Below, piece by piece: positions 7,718 to 14,460 of a stretch of 22,760 nt of DNA; positions within the stretch are counted from its first letter, which is position 1, and each line of letters starts with the position of its first letter. Source of the DNA: a virus; the IMG/VR virus record IMGVR_UViG_3300025030_001138, positions 1-22,760 of that record. One strand, given 5' to 3'. The position numbers and the translations under genes were made by a program. The notes under the pieces are model-generated. The model saw nothing but the letters and a program-made list of their open reading frames with translations, was not told the DNA's origin and did no database searches.

Positions 7718-7778
7718 CACACGACGCATAGCGTCGTCACTTGGTTGCGTTAGCAACCAACGCTATGGTTAAGGTGTG
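7718..7778. other. Nested hairpin structure in the divergent intergenic region
   Basis: Two perfect hairpins stand side by side: ACGACGC/GCGTCGT (7721-7737, 3-base loop) and TTGGTTGC/GCAACCAA (7741-7760, 4-base loop). CATAGCG at 7727-7733 can instead pair with CGCTATG at 7761-7767. CACAC at 7718-7722 can close on GTGTG at 7774-7778. These mutually exclusive pairings suggest a switchable RNA, a cruciform operator or an origin structure. The roughly 370-base gap 7545-7918 holds this element and the leftward promoter but no convincing gene. Confidence 0.6.
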
Positions 7779-8005
7779 ATATTATATTTGCGTTATGTAT
7801 TTAGTTGTTGAATTATGCGTGTTACGATTTTAATTTTCGTGCTATTCGCTATATTCTTTTTAGAATAAAAAGAAGTAACAGTTATTCGTAATAATTACAC
7901 CTTATATAGTATAACAGTTTGGTAGACACAAAAGTCGAGAGCTATAAAAACATACCTTTGTCTATAGTAAAAGACGTAGATGTCTATTTATTTTCACCTA
8001 ACACC

Positions 8006-8034
8006 TTGACATTTTCAGGCACATGTTTTATAGT
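8006..8034 (+). promoter_or_regulatory. Rightward sigma70-like promoter of the early-type operon
   Basis: A perfect TTGACA at 8006-8011, a 17-base spacer and TATAGT at 8029-8034, which is 53 bases before the start of the winged-helix gene. The same TATAGT word also occurs at 7905 and 7963 without a good -35 box, and TGTCTAT words recur around 7958-7985. Those copies may be operator or secondary promoter sequences. Confidence 0.7.
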
Positions 8035-8087
8035 ATCGGCTTACAAAGTGATCTCAAATTTAACAAAGGATAAACAGGATAAACAGG

Positions 8088-8498
8088 ATGAGCAGAAACA
8101 AAGTACCACAATTTTTATCGGTTCCGATTGAACTTCATTTTAACTTAAATTTAACATCTGGGGCAAAATCATTATTTTCTATTTTTTATTTATTCCATAA
8201 TTCCGATAAGGGTTGTTACGCTGCGAACCACTATTTATCTAGAATGACTGGGTTAGACGAGAGAAGTATTACGAGAAATATTAAGCTATTGGAAGAATTA
8301 AAATATATTATAGTAAAAAATAAAAAATCAACTTCTAAAAGAAGAATCTTTATGAACAATTATAAAGAAATTTACTTTTCTGCTGCTGAAAAAATATATT
8401 CAAATAATCGCTCTCCAGAAAAATTTAATTCAGAGGAATATAAAATTCTTTTTACTGAAGCATTAAATAATTATATTAATAAAAATTTAGAGGTTTAA
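8088..8498 (+). CDS. Winged-helix (HTH_36-like) DNA-binding protein
   Basis: 136 residues. FLSVPIELHFNLNLTSGAKSLF followed by CYAANHYLSRMTGLDERSITRNIKLLEELKYI (split here in two: CYAANHYLSRMTGL and DERSITRNIKLLEEL) is the pattern of the helix-turn-helix_36 or RepA N-terminal fold, with the recognition helix around DERSITRNI. Such proteins act as phage replication initiators or transcription regulators. It is the first gene of the rightward operon, right behind the divergent control region, so either role fits. The start lies in a 9-bp tandem repeat (AGGATAAAC, 2.5 units, 8067-8089) that also supplies the ribosome site. Confidence 0.75.
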   Translation: MSRNKVPQFLSVPIELHFNLNLTSGAKSLFSIFYLFHNSDKGCYAANHYLSRMTGLDERSITRNIKLLEELKYIIVKNKKSTSKRRIFMNNYKEIYFSAAEKIYSNNRSPEKFNSEEYKILFTEALNNYINKNLEV

Positions 8499-8540
8499 TT
8501 TTGGTCACGAAATCTACTTCATTACCAAATGCCTATATGT

Positions 8541-8546
8541 TATAAT
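8541..8546 (+). promoter_or_regulatory. Possible -10 box before the CCxHG gene
   Basis: A perfect TATAAT lies 43 bases before the next start codon. The hexamer 17 bases upstream (TTCATT) is a poor -35 box, so this is a weak promoter call. A short tandem repeat of ATAACTTAA follows it. Confidence 0.3.
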
Positions 8547-8583
8547 TTTAATAACTTAAATAACTTAAAAACAGAGGAAAATC

Positions 8584-9420
8584 ATGAGCAATAGAAATGC
8601 AGAAGGTACTCACTTTGGATATGAAACGTATTGTGCAGAACCGGATGAAGAATATGCCTACGACAATTATAGATTTGTCGACACCAACGAATCAATCTAT
8701 AATCACAACAGGAAGTGCCCTAAATGCCAGCAGAATGAAACAACAGAAGGTCACGACCCTTGTCTCCAAAATCTTCCCGGCGTCCGTTACGCCTGTTGTT
8801 CTCACGGTAAAGGGAAAGGGTACGTTATGTTCACCGATGGGACAGTCATCAGGGGGAAGTTTAAAGTCGAAAGAGGGCAGTACCCCAACTCAACAAATCC
8901 ACTAAAGCAAGAATGGGATTTAAATTATAACAAAGCACTTAGGCATTGTGAATACCACCTTGATAAAGGAAGAAGAGTAGAAGAACCTTACGAAGAAGAA
9001 TTTTATAAATTACTGGATGCTTTACTTGAGACAGATGAAAATCCTTGGTCGTTTATGCCACCTGGATATGAAGAATCATTTTCTAACCCATTTGGTTCTG
9101 ACGCATTTTTAGGCGAATTATACCATTCGATGATTGACGATGGAGAAATTTGTTTTATTTCGCACGAAAATTATAATCCTAAAATTTTATTTTTGAATAT
9201 GTACTGTGATAAGAAAAGGATTGAAGAGTTCATCAAGAAGGATTATTCTGCTCATTTCAGAGCAAATGAAATTAAGGCAAAAATAGTCGATAATTATAAA
9301 GTAAAGGATTTTGAAATTCATAGTAGCGTAGATCAGTTTATTCAGGAATTAAAAATTAGACCAGTTGAACATTTAAAATTGATCAAGGAGAACGAAGAAT
9401 GGATAAAATCAGTGAAATAG
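8584..9420 (+). CDS. Phage protein with conserved CPxC / CCxHG domain
   Basis: 278 residues. Residues about 44-95 contain a cysteine-rich module: CPKCQQNETTEGHDPCL, then LPGVRYACCSHGKGKGY and VMFTDGTVIRGKF. From memory this matches a widespread small phage protein of unknown function with an ACCGHG core, which normally stands alone at about 60-80 residues. Here it carries an acidic C-terminal extension of roughly 180 residues that I do not recognise. Metal binding by the cysteines is likely. ATG 8584 is preceded by AGAGGAAAATC. The last 22 bases overlap a 24-codon ORF. Confidence 0.8.
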   Translation: MSNRNAEGTHFGYETYCAEPDEEYAYDNYRFVDTNESIYNHNRKCPKCQQNETTEGHDPCLQNLPGVRYACCSHGKGKGYVMFTDGTVIRGKFKVERGQYPNSTNPLKQEWDLNYNKALRHCEYHLDKGRRVEEPYEEEFYKLLDALLETDENPWSFMPPGYEESFSNPFGSDAFLGELYHSMIDDGEICFISHENYNPKILFLNMYCDKKRIEEFIKKDYSAHFRANEIKAKIVDNYKVKDFEIHSSVDQFIQELKIRPVEHLKLIKENEEWIKSVK

Positions 9421-9473
9421 CCAATATCCCAAACTTACCCGATATAATCGATTCTAAACGACTTTCAACCTGA
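9399..9473 (+). CDS. Possible 24-residue peptide overlapping the CCxHG gene
   Basis: A short ORF (MDKISEIANIPNLPDIIDSK, then RLST) starts inside the end of the previous gene. It has a strong AAGGAG ribosome site 7-8 bases upstream. It could be a genuine microprotein, a leader peptide or a truncated remnant. Just after it lie an ACCTGA/TCAGGT inverted repeat (about 9467-9486) and a GCTAATTTAGC palindrome (about 9508-9519). Confidence 0.35.
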   Translation: MDKISEIANIPNLPDIIDSKRLST

Positions 9474-9560
9474 ACCATAGTCAGGTATGCCCGGCACCCT
9501 GAATCGCGCTAATTTAGCCGCTATACACCCTAAAATTCTGAAATTAAGAAGGAGGACTAA

Positions 9561-9746
9561 TTGAGATTTATACTTTTCGACGAACCAGATGAAAATGGAG
9601 ATAATATCAGAGTAAAATTAACCGAAGAGGAAGCAATCAAGAGACAACACCAAAGAGGGCTATTTCATAATTACGCTTATAAAAATGACGAAGATGCTTT
9701 ATCTGATTTTATAATTAATAATTGGGCATGGATTGAAGGGGAGTAA
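9561..9746 (+). CDS. Small conserved-looking phage protein
   Basis: 61 residues, starting at a TTG behind a strong AAGGAGG site. It reads FDEPDENGDNIRVKLTEEEA followed by a DALSDFIINNWAWIEGE tail. The pattern of a nucleotide- or ligand-like N-terminus, a TEEEAIK helix and a terminal DFI..NWAW motif is one I associate with uncharacterised phage proteins, but I cannot name the family. Its stop abuts the PAPS-reductase-like gene, so the two are translated together. Confidence 0.7.
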   Translation: MRFILFDEPDENGDNIRVKLTEEEAIKRQHQRGLFHNYAYKNDEDALSDFIINNWAWIEGE

Positions 9747-10580
9747 ATGAATAAACAACTTTTAAAACATACGCAAGACACTATCGATTGCTGGGTTGAA
9801 TCATGGGGAGTTGAAAATGTCTATGTGGCCTTTTCGGGGGGGGCAGATTCGACAGTCCTTCTGGATATCGCAAGAAGATTATACCCAGAGATTAAAGCTG
9901 TATTTAATAATACAGGGTTAGAATTGCCAGAAATTGTTAGATTCGTAAAAACATTTTATAATGTAGATACTCTTTATCCTAAAATCCCTTTTCATAAAGT
10001 AATCGAAAAGTATGGTTGGCCAGTTGTTTCTAAAGAACAATCACAGTTCTTATCTGAGATAAGAACGACTAAATCTGAAAAACTTTTAAATATTAGATTA
10101 AACGGAAATAAATACAACAGAGGAAAAGTCAGTGATAAATGGAGATTCTTAATTGACGCTCCATTTAAAATCAGTCATCAATGTTGTAATAAACTTAAAA
10201 AAGAACCAGCTAAAAGATATGAGAAAGAAACGGGAAGGCATCCTATCCTTGGTATAATGGCAGAAGAGTCTGCCTTGAGGAAGCAAGCGCACTCATGCAA
10301 TGTTTACGATTCAAAGAGACCCATTAGCAAGCCATTATTCCACTGGACGAAAAAAAAGATATTTGGAATTATATAAGAGAAAACAATGTAAAATATTGTG
10401 AAGTTTATGATAAAGGGTGGGATCGGACAGGTTGTATATTTTGTCTTTATGAGATACACAGGCAATCTTTCTAACCTGTTAGAAAGATTGCATGAATTAC
10501 ATCCTAAATTATATGATTTTGTCATTAATAAATTAGGCGCAAAAGAAATTCTGGAATATATAGGAGTTAAATATGAATAA
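9747..10580 (+). pseudogene. PAPS reductase-like ATP-pyrophosphatase, two compensating frame breaks
   Basis: The family is phage CysH-like (PAPS_reduct, PF01507): PP-loop SGGADS at residues 30-35, the FNNTGLELPE segment, a CCNKLKKEP motif and ILGIMAEES. Frame 0 ends at 10376. The conserved continuation (IWNYIRENNVKYCEVYDKGW, RTGCIFC) lies in the -1 frame, entered at an A8 run that contains A_AAA_AAG in the correct phase. That frame stops at about 10475, and the C-terminus (LLERLHELHPKLYDF to EYIGVKYE) is back in frame 0 up to 10580. So a -1 shift and then a +1 shift are needed. The second break coincides with a 13-bp hairpin. Mutation, sequencing error and recoding remain possible; the first is most likely. 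Confidence 0.85.
10462..10491. repeat. Perfect 13-bp hairpin at the second frame break of the PAPS reductase gene
   Basis: GCAATCTTTCTAA (10462-10474) and TTAGAAAGATTGC (10479-10491) pair fully around a 4-base loop. The -1-frame stop codon lies in the left arm. No T-run follows, so it does not look like an intrinsic terminator. Confidence 0.85.
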
Positions 10581-10590
10581 GGAGACCAGA

Positions 10591-10692
10591 ATGTTTAATT
10601 ACTTATGCAGGAAATGTAATTTAATCTTTTTATCGTCACAAGGGACAGTAGCAAATATCTGTCCTGATTGTGGTGGTGATGCAGTGAGGTAG
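10591..10692 (+). CDS. 33-residue zinc ribbon microprotein
   Basis: MFNYLCRKCNLIFLSSQGTV followed by ANICPDCGGDAVR: two CxxC knuckles (C6-C9 and C24-C27) with a beta-hairpin-sized spacer form a minimal zinc ribbon. AAGGAGA lies 5-6 bases before the ATG. Similar one-knuckle-pair proteins occur in phages of many hosts and may bind nucleic acid or host RNA polymerase; the role here is unknown. It lies between the PAPS-reductase-like gene and the next small ORF in one transcript. Confidence 0.75.
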   Translation: MFNYLCRKCNLIFLSSQGTVANICPDCGGDAVR

Positions 10693-10696
10693 AATA

Positions 10697-10936
10697 ATGG
10701 AAAAGAATTATAAAATAGAACCATTTATTATTAGAGAAATAACTATTTCAAAAAATTTGGTAAAAGCCACAGAAATTATCTTTGGAATTGTAAAAAGTAT
10801 AACTGATAAACCTGTACTTGTCGGAAATCAGCGCATCTCTGGACTTTGTGAAAATGTAGTTATGGTCATTGCTAAAGGAGGAGACATCAATGGGACAACT
10901 TTTGAAATTTTTAATATTGAATTTGACAAAATATAA
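10697..10936 (+). CDS. Hypothetical small protein
   Basis: 79 residues of alternating beta-type sequence (EPFIIREITISKNLVKATEI, CENVVMVIAKGGDINGT), ending FEIFNIEFDKI. GAGG lies 7 bases before the ATG and the gene follows the zinc ribbon by 4 bases. No family is recognised. The 65-base gap after it holds only AT-rich DNA with a weak AAGGA/TCCTT dyad. Confidence 0.6.
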   Translation: MEKNYKIEPFIIREITISKNLVKATEIIFGIVKSITDKPVLVGNQRISGLCENVVMVIAKGGDINGTTFEIFNIEFDKI

Positions 10937-11007
10937 TTAATTAAAATTAATAAAATGCCGATAAGGACAGAAACAGTTCCTTATTAACCCCTATAGCAGA
11001 GGTGAAA

Positions 11008-11745
11008 ATGGCGAAGAAATTAGTAAAGCTAATTAAACAGATAGACGAAATACAAAAAGAAACGAAAAAATCCTTCTCCCCAAAACTGAGGCCACAGGAT
11101 TTAAGAGAGTTTTACCCTTTAACAAAAACCCAAGAACACTTTTACAATATCTACATGGACTCTGAGTTTACAGCATTACATGGTGTAGCAGGGACAGGCA
11201 AAACATTTATTGCTCTGTACAAAGCATTAGAAGACGTTCTATCTAAATCAATCTTTAAAAAGATTATAATCATCAGGTCATGTGTCCAATCAAGAGACAT
11301 GGGATATCTTCCTGGTGACGAAAAAGATAAAATGGACAGGTACGCTTTACCGTATAAACAAATCTGCTCCCGTCTTTTCGAGAACAAAGAAGCTTGGAAT
11401 CTTTTAGAAGAAAATAATTTAATTGAATTTATGTCAACTTCTTTTCTAAGAGGAACATCTTACAACAATTCAATAATTCTCTTGGATGAATTTCAGAATT
11501 GCAATTATGAGGAATTAGCAACTGTTATTACTAGAGTAGGAGACAATTCCAAAATCATTTTCTGCGGCGATATTAGACAGACTGATTTAAGGAAAGCAAA
11601 CGACCCTTCTGGATTACGCAAATTTTTCCAGATAGCTTCTTCAGTAAATGCCTTTAATAGAATTGAATTTGGAATTGAGGATATTTGTAGATCAGATCTT
11701 GTTAAGGAATGGATTATAGCTGAATTAGACTGGAAGGAGAAATGA
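11008..11745 (+). CDS. PhoH-like P-loop ATPase
   Basis: 245 residues from the ATG at 11008, chosen because AGAGG lies 5 bases upstream; a GTG two codons earlier is possible. Domain landmarks are Walker A GVAGTGKT (59-66), the RSCVQSRDMGYLPGD signature (90-104), Walker B IILLDEFQN (156-164) and FCGDIRQTD (185-193). This is the PhoH family (PF02562), an SF1-like ATPase domain linked to RNA metabolism and very common in phages, where its benefit is uncertain. Its TGA overlaps the ATG of the next gene. Confidence 0.93.
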   Translation: MAKKLVKLIKQIDEIQKETKKSFSPKLRPQDLREFYPLTKTQEHFYNIYMDSEFTALHGVAGTGKTFIALYKALEDVLSKSIFKKIIIIRSCVQSRDMGYLPGDEKDKMDRYALPYKQICSRLFENKEAWNLLEENNLIEFMSTSFLRGTSYNNSIILLDEFQNCNYEELATVITRVGDNSKIIFCGDIRQTDLRKANDPSGLRKFFQIASSVNAFNRIEFGIEDICRSDLVKEWIIAELDWKEK

Positions 11746-12275
11746 TGGGAGGAGAAAGGATGGAAGGAGTTAAACATATTAATAAAATTAGAGAATATTG
11801 TGATTACGTTGAAGAGCATTTACTTAATGTAGAAAGATCATGGTTTATTCTTCAATCCACTTGTAAAGATATGCCCATAATTTATGATGATTACTGCTAT
11901 TGGTATATTGATGCAATGGTTAAAAATCATGATGTCAGTAAAATGTCAACTGAAGAATTTATTCCATATCAGCGTAATTTTTACCCGGTAGATGAGAAAG
12001 ACAACGCTATTTTCGGTATAGCATGGCAGCACCATTTAATACATAATCCGCACCACTGGGAAAATTGGACTAATATAAAAGAGAAATTTCCCAATGAGCA
12101 AGCATGTCATTGTGTATGCATGGTGATCGACTGGATGGCTATGGGTATGAAATTTGGTGACACAGCAGAAGAATATTATAACGCTAATAAACACAAAATA
12201 AATATACCTGGATGGTCTGTTGAATTTATAAATGAAATTTTTAAAAAGTTGAGAGACTGGAAGGAGAACAAATGA
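11742..12275 (+). CDS. DUF5662-like metal-binding protein
   Basis: 177 residues from the overlapping ATGA. The ATG at 11760 has a better ribosome site (GGAGG at 7 bases), so the protein may be 171 residues. The histidine-rich core, KNHDVSKMSTEEFIPY and then IAWQHHLIHNPHHWENW, is characteristic of the DUF5662 family, an HD-like helical fold of unknown function found in phages and bacteria. The invariant His/Asp residues suggest metal-dependent hydrolysis. Both ends overlap neighbours by 4 bases, showing translational coupling with PhoH and the following gene. Confidence 0.75.
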   Translation: MMGGERMEGVKHINKIREYCDYVEEHLLNVERSWFILQSTCKDMPIIYDDYCYWYIDAMVKNHDVSKMSTEEFIPYQRNFYPVDEKDNAIFGIAWQHHLIHNPHHWENWTNIKEKFPNEQACHCVCMVIDWMAMGMKFGDTAEEYYNANKHKINIPGWSVEFINEIFKKLRDWKENK

Positions 12276-12643
12276 AAATAGTAACAGAACTGGACTTTAG
12301 AATGCCTGAATTTAAGGACGCAGACCCTAATGATTATGAATTCAGAGACGACGGGAAAATAGTCAGGAAAGACAGATGGGAACAAGGTATAAGGAATATA
12401 GCTGGTATCCTTAAATTCGATATAAGAGAAGGATTTGAAGTTGAAGACGTTATTAATTGTGTTCAGTATTTAAAGGGAACTTCTAATCCAATGCTAAAAA
12501 TCCTGAAAATTGTTTATAGTGATAAAGAAGGAGAGGGTTTACACCATAATTTTAAGATTACATCCCCGCTTTCAACTTTTGATGATACTTTAATAGTCCA
12601 TGTATCATTGGATTCAGTTAATGAATTACTAGAGGCGGATTAA
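12272..12643 (+). CDS. Hypothetical protein with conserved N-terminal phage segment
   Basis: 123 residues. The N-terminus (TELDFRMPEFKDADPNDYEF, then RDDGKIVRKDRWEQGIRNIA) looks strongly conserved in phage proteins I have seen without assigned function. The C-terminal half (HHNFKITSPLSTFDDTLIV) is beta-rich. It starts by a 4-base overlap with the previous gene behind AAGGAG, and its TAA overlaps the next ATG. Confidence 0.7.
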   Translation: MKIVTELDFRMPEFKDADPNDYEFRDDGKIVRKDRWEQGIRNIAGILKFDIREGFEVEDVINCVQYLKGTSNPMLKILKIVYSDKEGEGLHHNFKITSPLSTFDDTLIVHVSLDSVNELLEAD

Positions 12644-12810
12644 TGAACCAACTAGATCAACGGTGCAATTTCTGCGGAAGGAGGAAATCCCAAAATCTTA
12701 AACTAACTTTCATCCAAGGTAAAACTAAATCAACTATTTGTAGTATTTGTATTAATGAATTTAAAATTAGGTTAGATTACGAAGAAGAGTTAAATATTCA
12801 TAAGGATTAG
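12643..12810 (+). CDS. 55-residue ClpX-type C4 zinc finger microprotein
   Basis: CNFCGRRKSQNLKLTFIQG, then ICSICINEF: CxxC-X24-CxxC with the SFCG-like first knuckle of the ClpX N-terminal zinc-binding domain (zf-C4_ClpX, PF06689), followed by an acidic helix (RLDYEEELNIHKD). Free-standing copies could dimerise with or compete for ClpX, or simply bind DNA; neither can be shown here. The start overlaps the previous stop (TAATG), so it depends on coupled translation. Confidence 0.75.
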   Translation: MNQLDQRCNFCGRRKSQNLKLTFIQGKTKSTICSICINEFKIRLDYEEELNIHKD

Positions 12811-13005
12811 AATTCAGTCGCAATTAGCTTTATTTAATGTAGTGTTTAGGGAACAGAATATAATTAAGGAGAAAGATGAAAGTTTTGATAGCGTGTGAAT
12901 TTAGTGGAATTATAAGAGAGGCCTTTAAAAGAAAAGGCCATGATGCTTGGAGCTGCGATTTGTTAGATACTGAGATTTCTGGGAACCATATAATCGGTGA
13001 TATTT

Positions 13006-13030
13006 TCCCAGTGCTGTAACAGCACTGGGA
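13006..13030. repeat. Perfect hairpin whose loop is the in-frame stop codon
   Basis: TCCCAGTGCTG (13006-13016) pairs with CAGCACTGGGA (13020-13030) and the 3-base loop is TAA. No U-tract follows, so termination is unlikely. Confidence 0.9.
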
Positions 13031-13324
13031 TTTAATGATCTGCCATCCACCATGTACTCATTTAGCTGTTAGCGGAGCAAGGTATTTTAAAGAGAAAATT
13101 GAAAGTGGAGTCCAACAAGAGGCATTAGATTTTGTTGAATTGTTACTCGAAGCGAATATAAATAAAATATGCCTTGAAAATCCTATTAGTATTATTTCAA
13201 CTAAAATAAGAAAACCAGACCAAATAATTCAACCTTGGCAATTTGGACATGGAGAAACAAAAGCAACTTGTTTATGGCTAAAGAATTTACCTAAATTAAT
13301 TCCAACAAATATAGTCGAAGGAAG

Positions 13325-13338
13325 AGAAGACAGAAGAC
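13325..13338 (+). repeat. 7-bp tandem duplication (AGAAGAC) causing a frameshift
   Basis: Two exact copies followed by a partial AGAA. Removal of one copy restores the conserved reading frame of the surrounding gene, so the duplication is probably the direct cause of the break. Confidence 0.85.
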
Positions 13339-13495
13339 AGAATACATAAAATGGCACCAAATAAAGATAGATGGAAAAATAGGAGTAGAACATATCAAGG
13401 AATTGCTGATGCTATGGCAGAACAATGGGGATAATACAATTATTGTTCTGGAAATAAAAGTTAATAATTCAATAATCCAAACGAAGGAGGACAAA

Positions 13496-13600
13496 ATGAC
13501 AATCGATGAAGTTTTTGAAGATTTAATTACTCCAGTATTGCTCGCAGCAGGTTACTCAAGTAAAAATATTGAAGATCGGATTTGTGATGGATGCGGTTGA
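13496..13600 (+). CDS. Small 34-residue protein, last gene before the terminator
   Basis: MTIDEVFEDLITPVLLAAGY, then SSKNIEDRICDGCG. A near-ideal AAGGAGG site lies 6 bases before this ATG. A longer frame open from 13403 has no ribosome site and overlaps the methyltransferase-like gene, so I reject that start. The C-terminal CDGC could be half of a metal site. No family is recognised. Confidence 0.6.
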   Translation: MTIDEVFEDLITPVLLAAGYSSKNIEDRICDGCG

Positions 13601-13710
13601 AATAAGTTTTAATATTTACTCTTAAAATTTAATATATAATATTTTTGAAATAAGGAGTTGAGTTCTGGATTAGATTCTATTAAATGACCCCTATCCCCTT
13701 AGTATTACTT

Positions 13711-13747
13711 AATGCGCTTACTTGTTAAATCAGGTGGCGCATTTTTG
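13711..13747 (+). terminator. Intrinsic terminator of the rightward operon
   Basis: AATGCGC (13711-13717) pairs with GCGCATT (13737-13743), an inner ACTTG/CAGGT helix extends the stem, and a short T-run follows. It is placed about 110 bases after the last gene of the operon. Confidence 0.7.
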
Positions 13748-13790
13748 TTTGTGGAGTAGTAACGTAAAAGTTGCTTAGTAACAATTGAAA

Positions 13791-13840
13791 TGTTACTTGT
13801 GTAGGAGTTGTGTTACTTGTGTAGGAGTTGTGTTACTTGG
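13791..13840. repeat. 20-bp tandem repeat, 2.5 units
   Basis: The unit TGTTACTTGTGTAGGAGTTG occurs twice exactly and then half a time. It lies in non-coding DNA after the terminator. No reading frame with a ribosome site runs through it. Confidence 0.9.
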
Positions 13841-14050
13841 GTTGGGATTAAGTGTTATGAATAAATTAGAATTAATAAATTTTGGGTCGAGTATAAGAGC
13901 TTGTATCAGGTGTAATTGTTGAGAAAGTGTAGAGGGAAAAGGAAGGGTGGATTGGTGTTAGGATTTAGTTGAAAATTTTAAAATCTTAAGCGTGATACTC
14001 GACCTGCCTAACAGGGGTATGGGGTCGCCTAAAATCGTACCGGCTATCCC

Positions 14051-14228
14051 CACGTCACCACGTCACCACGTCACCACGCCACCACGCCACCACGTCACCA
14101 CGTCACCACGTCACCACGCCACCACGCCATGCGTCACCACGCCACCACGTCACCACGCCACCACGTCACCACGCCCTGCGTCACCACGCCTCACGCCCTG
14201 CGTCACCACGCCACCACGTCACCGCGTC
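14051..14228. repeat. Octamer minisatellite (CACGTCAC / CACGCCAC type)
   Basis: About 180 bases made almost wholly of ACCACGTC and ACCACGCC octamers in mixed order, with rare degenerate units containing ATGCGTC, CTGCGTC or TCACGCC. It is strikingly GC-rich within AT-rich DNA. An open frame runs through it, but only as Thr/Pro/Arg/His repeat translation. Around it, 13748-14512 holds no gene I can support. Confidence 0.9.
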
Positions 14229-14237
14229 ATGATGCAC

Positions 14238-14254
14238 TGCTATCATATATAGCA
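14238..14254. other. Short hairpin after the octamer array
   Basis: TGCTAT (14238-14243) and ATAGCA (14249-14254) pair around a 5-base loop. No T-run follows. Function unknown. Confidence 0.45.
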
Positions 14255-14363
14255 GACGGCTCTAATCCATGATTTTGAGTATCTGCATTTATTTTTATTG
14301 CTTACTCTCATTTTTAAAAATATCTAATGATTAGTCATACTTACGATACTACTTATTTTAAAA

Positions 14364-14383
14364 TAATTTAATCGATTAAATTA
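14364..14383. promoter_or_regulatory. 20-bp perfect palindrome, possible operator
   Basis: TAATTTAATCGATTAAATTA reads the same on both strands. It lies 130 bases before the first gene of the GC-rich block, in AT-rich non-coding DNA. A dimeric repressor site is plausible, although AT-richness raises the chance of a random palindrome. Confidence 0.4.
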
Positions 14384-14432
14384 AATGTAACAATATCAGG
14401 TACTTATGGGATGCTGGATTGATTGTGGTTGC

Positions 14433-14460
14433 TTGACGTGGTTGGGGGGCGTGGTATGAA
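14433..14460 (+). promoter_or_regulatory. Possible promoter of the GC-rich block
   Basis: TTGACG (14433-14438), a 16-base G-rich spacer and TATGAA (14455-14460), about 50 bases before the next start codon. Both hexamers are imperfect. Confidence 0.4.

Larger units (their letters stand above)
12876..13434 (+). pseudogene. C5-methyltransferase-like phage gene with an internal stop and a frameshift
   Basis: With two corrections this gives a 183-residue protein with the landmarks of a common phage family: MKVLIACEFSGIIREAF and AWSCDLL (motif I region), CHPPCTHLAVSGARYF (PPC motif IV), CLENPIS (ENP motif VI), IQPWQFGHGETKATCLWL and the C-terminal DRWKNRSRTYQGIADAM. Codon 48 is TAA (13017-13019), placed in the loop of a perfect hairpin. 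A second break near 13339 is explained by a 7-bp tandem duplication: deleting one unit restores VEGREDRIHKMAPNKDRW. ATG 12876 has AAGGAG at 5 bases. Residues after the stop could be translated from the ATG at 13035 only up to 13349. Confidence 0.88.

Noticed and set aside
7919-8131. Rightward frame starting with TTG before the winged-helix gene
   Set aside because: It contains the best promoter of the region, lacks a ribosome site and overlaps the real gene start.
13857-13922. 21-codon ORF with C-terminal cysteines
   Set aside because: No ribosome site and no coupling to a neighbour.
13885-14004. 10-bp inverted repeat GGTCGAGTAT / ATACTCGACC bounding about 100 bases
   Set aside because: Within about 900 bases such a match is expected by chance with fair probability; no mobile-element gene lies inside.
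14051-14228. Possible CRISPR array
   Set aside because: The unit is 8 bases and there are no unique spacers of constant length; no cas genes are nearby.
13992-14252. Open frame of 86 codons through the octamer array
   Set aside because: It is only the translation of the tandem repeat, starts without a ribosome site and has no protein-like composition.
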